A DNA stretch of 64,000 nt from Planctomycetota bacterium (GTDB taxonomy: Bacteria; Planctomycetota; MHYJ01; WSZJ01; JACPWG01), in the NCBI GenBank assembly GCA_016197205.1, contig JACPWG010000111.1, positions 49,776 to 113,775 of the forward strand, given 5' to 3'. The notes beneath the pieces were generated by a model. That model saw only the letters and a list, made by a program, of their open reading frames with translations. It did no database searches and was not told the origin of the DNA. The position numbers and the translations under genes were made by a program. Positions 51,901-59,098 of this stretch are shown piece by piece. Every line of letters begins with the position of its first letter. The first letter of the stretch is position 1.

Positions 51901-53624
51901 TTCGTCTCCCGCAGCAAGCGATCCGCCAAGTCCTGTTGTCGCGCGTGCGCCGCCTCCAGCACTTGTTCCGCGGACCAGGACTGGAGCCGGTCGCGCAGAG
52001 CCGTGGGCAGGACGAGCCCCAGGATGCCATCCCGACGCTCCGCGGTCGCCGACGCCAACAGGGCAAGCACGGCGGCAGGGCCCTTCTCACCCAAAAGCGA
52101 CGCGGCGTCGTTGGGTCCCAGGTCCGCGAGGCAGGCGGACACGAAGGTCGCGGCGCGCTCCCCCGCGAGGCACCTCGCCAACTCGCCGTCCGGCGTCTCC
52201 CGCAACAGATGGGGGAGACAAGCGGGCGCGATCGAGGCCGCCGGGAGCAACGGTCGGTCCGGCGTCCGCTGCAGGTCGCCGACCAGGACCTCGAAGAGCC
52301 GCTCCCCGGAACGGATGCCGCGGGCCTCGATCGCCTGTCGCTTCGCCTGCGCAAGCTGCTCCGTCCCGCCTTCCAAGTCCCCGGCTCGGAACCGCTGCAG
52401 CGCCGCCGTGCGCAACCGCTCCACGCCGTCCTGCTCTTCGAGCAGGGCGCGCAGGTAGTCCCTCCGGGCATGGTCCCGCACAAGCTGGATCGCAAGCCCC
52501 GCGGCCGCCAGCACCAGGCACGCCAAAACACACCTCTCGACCACGGCCGCCTTCGACAGAGTGGGCTTTAGGGGTCGCGGCGCCGCGGTCCCGCCGAGGA
52601 CAAGCTCGTCCGAGTCGCCGGCGGGGGGCGTCTCCGCGGCCCGGGCCGGCGCCGGTGCCGCCGAGGCCAGGGGCGTCGGACGGGTCGATGCCGTTACCGC
52701 CGCGCTCAAGGACGCGCCCCTCGAGGCGGTCTCTTTCGCTGAGGCACCCGACGCAAGCGACCCCGCGTCCGACTTCGTCCCCGGGCCCGCCGCTGCCCCC
52801 GCGGCCCGGCCGACGGGCGTCCCCGCCCCGGCCTTGGCTCCGCCGATGCCGACCAGCACGATCTCCTCTTCCGCGCCGCCTCCCCCCGCCCCGGCCTTCC
52901 CGCCCCGGCTCCCGCTCCCGGCGAGAAGCAGCTCGTCTTCGTCCCACCCGGTCGTGGGCGCCGACGGCTTGCCGGTCCCCGCCGCCGGCGTCGCGCCACC
53001 GCCCGCCGTACCCGACAGATAGAGCGTCGGATCCGGCTCGAACCCGCCGGATTCCGAAAGCAAAACCGGGCCGGTCGCTCCAGGCGAAGGCCCGGAGGCC
53101 GGCGGGGCCGCGGCCCCCATCAAGAGCAGCGTCGGATCCGGCCCGATCAGCAGGTCGCCCGAAAGCGCGGGGGCAGTCCCCGACGCGGCGCCCCCGGCCA
53201 CGGGTCGGGGGCGGACCGAGGTCCCGCCCGCTCCTGGCTGCGGCCCCGGCCCGCCCGGCCGCCGGACCACGGAGGTCTGCGGCCCCTTGCGCGCGACCGA
53301 GGTGCCGCCCACATAGCCCGGGCCGCCGGCGCCGACCGCGACCGCGGGAGCCACGGAGCCGGCGACCGCTCCGGTCCCCGCCGGCCCCGGCGCGCCCGCC
53401 TTGCGCGCCACCACCTTCGTCTCGGTAGGACTGCGCTTGGGGATCGGCGAACGGGGATGGGCGGGCGCGTCCACGTCCACGATCGCGAACGGCCAGGTGA
53501 CCTCGCTCTCGGGCTCGCGTCGCGTCAGGTCCTTGTGGCAGGAAGGGCAATGCAGCGCCGACGCCGGGAAGGCGAGCTGCAATTCCGCGCTGAAGCCGCA
53601 GCCGCAGTCGAAGTGGTAGCCCAT
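51897..53624 (-). CDS. Zinc-ribbon, Pro/Ala-linker membrane protein (first paralogue)
   Basis: The ATG at 53624 follows GGGGGAGGGG by five bases; the product is 575 residues. The N-terminus is a zinc ribbon (FDCGCGFSAELQL, then LHCPSCHKDL). It is followed by about 300 residues of Pro/Ala/Gly/Thr-rich linker with recurring short motifs such as TSVVRRPGGPG. One membrane segment lies at about 358-380, followed by a charged helical domain of about 190 residues. The upstream gene has the same plan, so the pair are paralogues. It overlaps rluB and its upstream partner by ATGA junctions. Function unknown. Confidence 0.78.
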   Translation of the reverse strand: MGYHFDCGCGFSAELQLAFPASALHCPSCHKDLTRREPESEVTWPFAIVDVDAPAHPRSPIPKRSPTETKVVARKAGAPGPAGTGAVAGSVAPAVAVGAGGPGYVGGTSVARKGPQTSVVRRPGGPGPQPGAGGTSVRPRPVAGGAASGTAPALSGDLLIGPDPTLLLMGAAAPPASGPSPGATGPVLLSESGGFEPDPTLYLSGTAGGGATPAAGTGKPSAPTTGWDEDELLLAGSGSRGGKAGAGGGGAEEEIVLVGIGGAKAGAGTPVGRAAGAAAGPGTKSDAGSLASGASAKETASRGASLSAAVTASTRPTPLASAAPAPARAAETPPAGDSDELVLGGTAAPRPLKPTLSKAAVVERCVLACLVLAAAGLAIQLVRDHARRDYLRALLEEQDGVERLRTAALQRFRAGDLEGGTEQLAQAKRQAIEARGIRSGERLFEVLVGDLQRTPDRPLLPAASIAPACLPHLLRETPDGELARCLAGERAATFVSACLADLGPNDAASLLGEKGPAAVLALLASATAERRDGILGLVLPTALRDRLQSWSAEQVLEAAHARQQDLADRLLRETK

Positions 53625-55282
53625 CAGTGCCCCTCCCCCGGACCGGCGCCCGGGTTCTTCGGGGTCGAACTCGGCTGCAGGCCGCGCGACCGCAACGCCT
53701 CGGCGAGGGCCGGCTGCTGCTTTTCGAAGACCCTCAGCAACTCGTCCGCCGTCAACTTGGCGATCCCAGCCGCCAGGAGGGCCTCCTCGCGCCCCCCGCA
53801 GAGCTTCAAGACCTCGTCCGCCGGCAGGCTCCCCGCGCATCCGCGGGCAAGGTCTTCAAGGCGCGGAGCGGCCACGCGCTCCACGGCCTCGGGCGGCATC
53901 CCCCGCACCACGAGCCCCGCGATCGACCGGGCCCGCGTCGAACCCAATCCGGTCAGGAGGTCGGCGTCCTGGAAGGGGGCGATCGCCGGACCGACCAATT
54001 CGGCCGTCGCCGGCACGCCTTGCAGCAGAGGGCGCGCGGCGAGTTGCTGGAGCTGATCGGCAATCGCCTTGTTCCCGGGCGAGTCGTCCAGCTTGAGGAT
54101 CGCCTCGGAAGCGGCCAGGGCCGCCTGATAGTGTTCGCGCGCGCCGAGGGCATTCTGGAGCCCGAGGTTTCGCGCGGCCTCCGCCCGCTCTTCCGCCACT
54201 TCCACTTTCTTCACGAGGATGCGGGTGAGGCGGTCCCGTTCACGACGCGCGGTCGCGCCCTCCGTCCCGAGGACGATCGCAGCGACGAGGCCCGCCGCGA
54301 CCGCGACACGCACGGCAGCGAAGCGCCTTCCCGGGCGAACGACCGGGCTCGGCGTGCCGGTCGCCGCGGGTGCGCTGGTCGCTTCCGACGCGCGCGCCGG
54401 GGTCGGGGCGACCGGCGGGCTCGGCATGCTCGCGGCGGGCGCCGGCGCGGAGGCCGCATCGGGGCTTGCGGTGGGCGCGGGTGCGGGCGGCGAGTCGACG
54501 GGCGTGGCCGCGGCCTGGGTCGTCGAACGCGAGGCCTCGGAGGACGGCTCGGCCGTGCCGCCCGTTGCCGCGGCAGGGGCCGTCCAGGTCGCCTCGGCGG
54601 ACGCGGGCACGGCAGGCGGAGCGACCGAAGGGACGGGCACCGGCGGTTCCGTCGTGGGCGTGGGCGCGGCCGGCGCGGCCCCCTCCATTTCGCGAAGAAG
54701 GAGGTCCTCTTCGGCGAAGAGCAGGTCGAGCGACGCGGCATCCAGCCGCGGGCCCTCGGCCGCGGGCGGTGCGGCCGGCTTGGCCGCTTCGGCCACGGGC
54801 GCGGCCGGAATGCCGGCGGGGACCGGCGGGGCCGGAGCCGACACGGGCGCGGGGGTCGCAGGCGAGGGTTGCGGGGTCGCGTGGGTGGAGGTCGCACTCG
54901 GAGGACTGGGCGCGGGCACGAGGCTCGCGGGAGTCGGAAAAGGCAGCGGCATGGGGACGCTGGTCACGGGCCGGGCGCTAGGCGAGCCAGGGGCGGCGAC
55001 CGGCGCGGGTGCGGGCTTGGTCGGCGACGGGGGGGGCGGGGGGGTCGTCGCGCGCGGGGGCGGAGCGGGGGCCGCGGGCCGCAGGGCCGGCGCATTGGGC
55101 ACGAGCGCGAGCGGGGCGACGGGTCGCGCGGGCGGAGGGGGCGGCGCGACCGGGCGCGGGGGTTCGAAGCGCCGTCCCCTGCTGAGAACCCGGCTGCACG
55201 AGGGGCACTCGATCCCTTCCGGCGGAAGCTCCCCGTCCAGGATGAAACCGTGGCCGCACGGGCATGAAAGGATGTCGTCCAT
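53624..55282 (-). CDS. Zinc-ribbon, Pro/Ala-linker membrane protein (second paralogue)
   Basis: From the ATG at 55282 the product is 552 residues. The N-terminal zinc ribbon reads CPCGHGFILDGELPPEGIEC followed by PSCSRVL. A very Pro/Ala-rich linker spans about residues 40-320 and contains an acidic island (LDLLFAEEDLLLREMEGA). One membrane segment lies at about 322-338. A helical domain follows (VKKVEVAEERAEAARNL and later LLRVFEKQQPALAEAL). Same plan as the downstream gene, with which it overlaps by ATGA. Zinc ribbon at the cytoplasmic end and a periplasmic helical domain is the likely topology. Function unknown. Confidence 0.75.
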   Translation of the reverse strand: MDDILSCPCGHGFILDGELPPEGIECPSCSRVLSRGRRFEPPRPVAPPPPPARPVAPLALVPNAPALRPAAPAPPPRATTPPPPPSPTKPAPAPVAAPGSPSARPVTSVPMPLPFPTPASLVPAPSPPSATSTHATPQPSPATPAPVSAPAPPVPAGIPAAPVAEAAKPAAPPAAEGPRLDAASLDLLFAEEDLLLREMEGAAPAAPTPTTEPPVPVPSVAPPAVPASAEATWTAPAAATGGTAEPSSEASRSTTQAAATPVDSPPAPAPTASPDAASAPAPAASMPSPPVAPTPARASEATSAPAATGTPSPVVRPGRRFAAVRVAVAAGLVAAIVLGTEGATARRERDRLTRILVKKVEVAEERAEAARNLGLQNALGAREHYQAALAASEAILKLDDSPGNKAIADQLQQLAARPLLQGVPATAELVGPAIAPFQDADLLTGLGSTRARSIAGLVVRGMPPEAVERVAAPRLEDLARGCAGSLPADEVLKLCGGREEALLAAGIAKLTADELLRVFEKQQPALAEALRSRGLQPSSTPKNPGAGPGEGH

Positions 55283-55382
55283 GGGCGGGAATCGTACCAC
55301 GGGCTCCCGTTGCTGTAAAGGGTCGCGCGGGGCCTGCAAAGCGCCGTCTACGAGGTCGGCGGGGCTGTTCCCGGCGTTCCGA

Positions 55383-56330
55383 CTACCACACGTCGTTCTG
55401 CACCACGTGGCCGAGCGTCCGCCCCCGCGGGTCGAGCCGGATGCGAAGCACGAACGGCCACCGCCCCTCGAAATGGTCGTACCGCACGTCGAAGTACTCG
55501 ACCAGGGTTTCGTCGCCGTCGCGCCGCACGCGCCGGATCGGGTAGCGCGCGAACCACAGCCAGGCGCGGACGACGTCGAGGCCCGCGGTCGATTGGAAAG
55601 CGGGGTCCCCGGCCGGCACCTCGCGCGCGTATTCGCGCCGCGCGACGGTCCCGGCGCCCAGGAGAAACTCGAACCGCCGGACCTGGCGTTCGGTGACCGC
55701 ATAGCCGACCCACCGGAAGGGGCCGGCCGCCGCAGGGATGGCCTCGCAGGGAGAGGCGACAAGCTGTTCGCCGCGCACGAGGTCGTCGAGCCTCGCCTGC
55801 GCGGCGAGCCGGCACCCGGCCGCCAGCGCAAGGTAGGCGACGAGGACGACGAGGCCGGCCCTTGCCGCGGACGTGGCCGCCGCCGGTCGCCGGAGCACGA
55901 GCACGACCGCGGTCGCGCACGCAGCGGTGAAGGGGACGTCGACGATGAACAGCCAGTCGAGCGAGTAGCGGCGATCGGTGAAGGGAAAAAAAAGGACGGT
56001 CCCGTAGGACGTGACGAGATCGAGGAACGCGTGGCTCAGGTAGCCGGCGAAGGCCAGGCCGAGGTGCGCCGCGAGGCAGCCCTTCGAGCGTCCGAAACGG
56101 GAGGCCGCGAGCCCGACGAGAAGCGAGAGGACGACGCCGCCGGGGAGGCAGTGGGTCCAGCCCCGGTGGTGCCGCATGTACGCCTCGGTGCTCCAACCGT
56201 AGAGCGCGTAGTCGGCGTCGGGAAGCACGGAGCCCACCAAGCAGGCGGCGGTCGCGGAGGGTCCATGCCGCGCGTCCGCGCCGCTCCGGGCCAGGAGGTA
56301 GCCGACGAGGCCGTGGGTGAGGGTGTCCAT
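55383..56330 (-). CDS. YdjM/PF04307-type membrane protein
   Basis: From the ATG at 56330 the product is 315 residues. MDTLTHGLVGYLLA, then GSVLPDADYAL and HHRGWTHCLPGGVV, are the metal-site pattern of the YdjM (LexA-regulated, so-called metal-dependent hydrolase) family, followed by SHAFLDLVTSYGT. Five or so membrane segments are present and a 160-residue C-terminal domain is soluble. One Phe-Phe is encoded by a run of eight A on the plus strand (55986-55993). Start and upstream stop share one base (TGATG). A related gene lies at 62717-63466. Confidence 0.85.
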   Translation of the reverse strand: MDTLTHGLVGYLLARSGADARHGPSATAACLVGSVLPDADYALYGWSTEAYMRHHRGWTHCLPGGVVLSLLVGLAASRFGRSKGCLAAHLGLAFAGYLSHAFLDLVTSYGTVLFFPFTDRRYSLDWLFIVDVPFTAACATAVVLVLRRPAAATSAARAGLVVLVAYLALAAGCRLAAQARLDDLVRGEQLVASPCEAIPAAAGPFRWVGYAVTERQVRRFEFLLGAGTVARREYAREVPAGDPAFQSTAGLDVVRAWLWFARYPIRRVRRDGDETLVEYFDVRYDHFEGRWPFVLRIRLDPRGRTLGHVVQNDVW

Positions 56331-57085
56331 CAGTCCTCGCGCGCCTCGAGACCGTCGAGGCGCGTCGCGATCTCCTCCACGAAGCCGTAGAGGTCGACGT
56401 ACACCGCCCGAAGGTCGTCCACGTCCACGCGGACGCCGTGCGCGAGCAGCTCCTCCGCGCGGTGCACCGGCCCGGCGTCCACGCCGAGGTCCGCGCCGGC
56501 GCGCAGCACGGTCTCCGCCCGCGTCGAGGGGATGCGCCTGCCGAGCAGTACCAGGATGGCGCGGAAGAGCGGCAGGTAGCGGCGGGAAATCTGTCGCAGC
56601 GCCTCGCGCAACTCCGTGGCATCGCCCCCATGCGCGATCAGCCGCCGCTGCATGTCGAGAAACAGGCGACGCGCCTCCCGCTCGCACTCGAGGCGGAGGT
56701 GCTCCCGGCGCACGTGGAGCTTCGCCAGGAAATCCTCGCCGTACAGACAGTGGTGGGCGAGCTTGAGGTCGAGGAGTTGCATGGGCAGGACGTCTACCGA
56801 AGCGAGGAGGTGGTCCCGCGGCATGAGGATCGGAGGGGCGATCAGGTACCGGCCGTAGGACCAGTAGGTGCGGAAGAACCTGCCCACGAGCGGCCGGTCG
56901 AGCCGGTCGAAAACGAAGAGCGTGTTGAGATCGGAGCGGCCCGGCGCGTAGTCGCGCGTGATCGCGCTGCCGAAGAGGTAGGTGGAGAGGAGGCCGTCGC
57001 CCGCGACCGCGTGGGCGTCCTCCAGGAAGGGCACGAGTCGCCGCACGACGTCCGTGTGCAGCCCGGCGAGGCGAAAACGCGGCAT
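56330..57085 (-). CDS. Nucleotidyltransferase-like protein
   Basis: The product is 251 residues from the ATG at 57085 (ATG 57109 adds eight residues). The N-terminal part has the nucleotidyltransferase pattern FGSAITRDYAPGRSDLNTLF, with GS followed by an acidic position. The second carboxylate of the usual DxD is Asn (DLN), so metal binding and catalysis are doubtful, although some families in this fold do carry DxN. The C-terminal part is helical, similar to the HEPN-like tail of such proteins. It is translationally coupled to the YdjM-like gene. Function unknown. Confidence 0.65.
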   Translation of the reverse strand: MPRFRLAGLHTDVVRRLVPFLEDAHAVAGDGLLSTYLFGSAITRDYAPGRSDLNTLFVFDRLDRPLVGRFFRTYWSYGRYLIAPPILMPRDHLLASVDVLPMQLLDLKLAHHCLYGEDFLAKLHVRREHLRLECEREARRLFLDMQRRLIAHGGDATELREALRQISRRYLPLFRAILVLLGRRIPSTRAETVLRAGADLGVDAGPVHRAEELLAHGVRVDVDDLRAVYVDLYGFVEEIATRLDGLEARED

Positions 57086-57285
57086 GAGTGACGCAATCCC
57101 AAATCCCAAGTCAGGCTCGCGCCCGAAACCGAAAGGGAACCACAGATTTCACAGATTAACGGCGATTTCACAGATTCGTAATCTGTGAAATCCAGAAAAA
57201 TCTGTGACACAACAGCCCAGAAGCTTGTTCTTTTGGCAACGAATTCCCAATAGAAAATTCGCGAAACTGGCGAAATTCGCGGTTC

Positions 57286-57376
57286 GTCTTTCGGTGTCTT
57301 TCGGCGTCTTCGGTGGCTCGTCCCTTTGGTTGCGGCCAGCGGCTGCCCTGGGAAATCTGTGGTTTCGAAAATCCGG
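57286..57376 (+). repeat. Dispersed repeat F, copy 3
   Basis: TCGGCGTCTTCGGTGGCTCG, then GGTTGCGGCCAGCGGCTGCC and CTGTGGTTTCG; direct relative of 3047-3103 and inverse of 29722-29788. Confidence 0.75.
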
Positions 57377-57568
57377 CCTCGCGAATATCTGGAAGAGACT
57401 TCCAGAAGTTGCGCAGTAGGGATCCAAATTCCGAATCCCGAATCCCCCCGGCCAAGGCCCAGCCTTTTCCAGGTGGGATGAACCTTTTGACGCCTGCGAA
57501 CTGGAACCGCAACTGCTCAAGACCGGGTAGGGCGAATTTGCCAGTGTTTTCCTCAGACGGCCTCGAGG

Positions 57569-57599
57569 CCTTGTGGTGCAGGGCTTCCGCCCTGCACCG
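57569..57599 (+). repeat. Hairpin repeat C, copy 5
   Basis: Same core as 11240 and 38087. The next 30 bases (GACGGGACAACCCGCG) also resemble those after the copy at 11240, so the real unit is longer than the hairpin. Confidence 0.85.
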
Positions 57600-57911
57600 A
57601 CGGGACAACCCGCGTAGGAATGGCGCGGCCCGTCGCGGGCAGGCAAGGCTCCTGGGAAAATCGAGGAGTCGATGCCTACGGGCCGCACGCGAGCAGGTGC
57701 AGGGGGTAGCCCGTGGCCACTACACGGCCCCAAGTCGCGTGGTCGGATCCACACCCTACCTCGGCCTGTCAACGGCCTGCCCGGCACGGTGCAAACTTCG
57801 CCCCGCTACGCGCCGTTGGGCTTAGCGTTCGGAGTTGGAGTCGATTGGGGTTGGTCCCTGGCTCTTGGAGTTCCCCTCCGAGGCCCGCCGGCCCGCCGAA
57901 GCCTCGCTCGC

Positions 57912-58062
57912 AAAGCGCCCGCGCAAGAATAACTGCGCAGATTCGGACCTCGAGGCTCCTGGGGGCGCGGCCCTCTGGGCCGCGCTGCGCGGGCCGGAGG
58001 CCCGCGCCCCCAGGCATCGGTCGATCCACGAAAATGTAAAGTAATTCTTGCGCGGGCGCAAA
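57912..58062. repeat. MITE-like element with terminal inverted repeats
   Basis: GCGCCCGCGCAAGAATAAC at 57915-57933 and GTAATTCTTGCGCGGGCGC at about 58041-58059 are inverted copies with one mismatch. Between them lies a second, GC-rich inverted repeat (CTGGGGGCGCGG and CGCGCCCCCAGG). No ORF of note. A distantly similar end is seen near 8318-8355. Confidence 0.65.
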
Positions 58063-58063
58063 G

Positions 58064-59098
58064 TCACTCGTGATGCCCCTCGAGCCGCTTCACGCGGCGG
58101 ACCAGGTCGCGGACCTGTTCCAGTACGCGCGGCAGACGCGCGAGCGCGCCCTCGCGCCGCTTGATGTCCGCCAGCGGTCGCGCGGGCGTGCCCCAGACCA
58201 ACTGCCCCGCGCCCAGGCGCTTCCCGCTCGCCACGCCGGCCTGGCCCGCGACGATCGCCCCGTCCTCGATCCGGACGTGGTCGCCGATCCCCACTTGGCC
58301 CGCCAGCGTCACGAAATTCCCGAGCCGGCTGCTCCCGGAAATCCCCGCCTGCGCGACGAGCAGGCAGCCTTCGCCGACCTCCACGTTGTGGGCCACCTGG
58401 ACCAGGTTGTCGATCTTCGTGCCGCGACCGATGCGCGTCGTCCCGAGCGTGGCCCGGTCGATCGTCGTGTTCGCCCCGATTTCCACATCGTCGCCGATTT
58501 CCACGCGCCCCACCTGCGGGATCTTCACGTGCCTGCCCGCCTCGAACGCGTACCCGTACCCGTCTGCGCCGAGCACGCACCCGGCGTGCAGGATGACCCG
58601 ATCCCCGAGCGAGACCCGTTCATAGACCGTCACGTTCGGGTGGAGACGGCAGTCGGCCCCAAGGCGCGACCCGTCGCCGATCACGCAGTTCGGCCCCACC
58701 CACGTGCGGTCCCCGACGCGACAACCGGCCCCAAGCACCGCGTGCGGGCCGATCGCGACGTCACGACCGAGTTCGACGCCTGCGCCCACGACCGCGGTCG
58801 GGTGAACGCCCGGTTCCGGTCGCCGCTCCGGATGAAAGAGGGCGAGCGCCCGCCCGAAGGCCGCGCGCGGCACCCCGCAACGCAGGAGCGGACGCGGGCC
58901 GGACGCGGCCTTTTCACCGACGAGGAGCGCGGCGGCCGGGGACCTGAGCGCCTCCCGGACCCGCTCCTCGTTCTCCGCCAGCACCAGGTCGGACGGCGTG
59001 GCCAGCTCGATGGGCGCCACGCCGCGCACGGTGACCGTCGGGTCCCCCTCCAGGCGCGCGCCGATGCGGGCCGCCAGCTCGTCGAGCGCTAGCTCCAC
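58064..59098 (-). CDS. lpxD: UDP-3-O-acylglucosamine N-acyltransferase LpxD
   Basis: From the GTG at 59098 the product is 344 residues, the usual length. The N-terminal uridine-binding domain is followed by a left-handed beta-helix of hexapeptide repeats (VHPTAVVGAGVELGRDVAIG and many more). The catalytic His is in VQVAHNVEVGEG (His237). LpxD adds the second hydroxyacyl chain in lipid A synthesis, so an outer membrane with lipid A is expected. The start codon abuts the stop of the upstream Ser/Thr kinase gene. No other lpx genes are in the window. Confidence 0.95.
   Translation of the reverse strand: MELALDELAARIGARLEGDPTVTVRGVAPIELATPSDLVLAENEERVREALRSPAAALLVGEKAASGPRPLLRCGVPRAAFGRALALFHPERRPEPGVHPTAVVGAGVELGRDVAIGPHAVLGAGCRVGDRTWVGPNCVIGDGSRLGADCRLHPNVTVYERVSLGDRVILHAGCVLGADGYGYAFEAGRHVKIPQVGRVEIGDDVEIGANTTIDRATLGTTRIGRGTKIDNLVQVAHNVEVGEGCLLVAQAGISGSSRLGNFVTLAGQVGIGDHVRIEDGAIVAGQAGVASGKRLGAGQLVWGTPARPLADIKRREGALARLPRVLEQVRDLVRRVKRLEGHHE

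Larger units (their letters stand above)
57086..58063. other. Repeat-filled gap of about 980 bases
   Basis: No gene is credible. In order: short GGGATTTGGG-type units, CTGTGAAATC units around 57140-57205 (an imperfect dyad with ATTTCACAGATT), repeat F (57286-57376), repeat C (57569-57599) and a hairpin-rich element with terminal inverted repeats (57912-58062). It separates lpxD from the nucleotidyltransferase-like gene. Confidence 0.7.
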
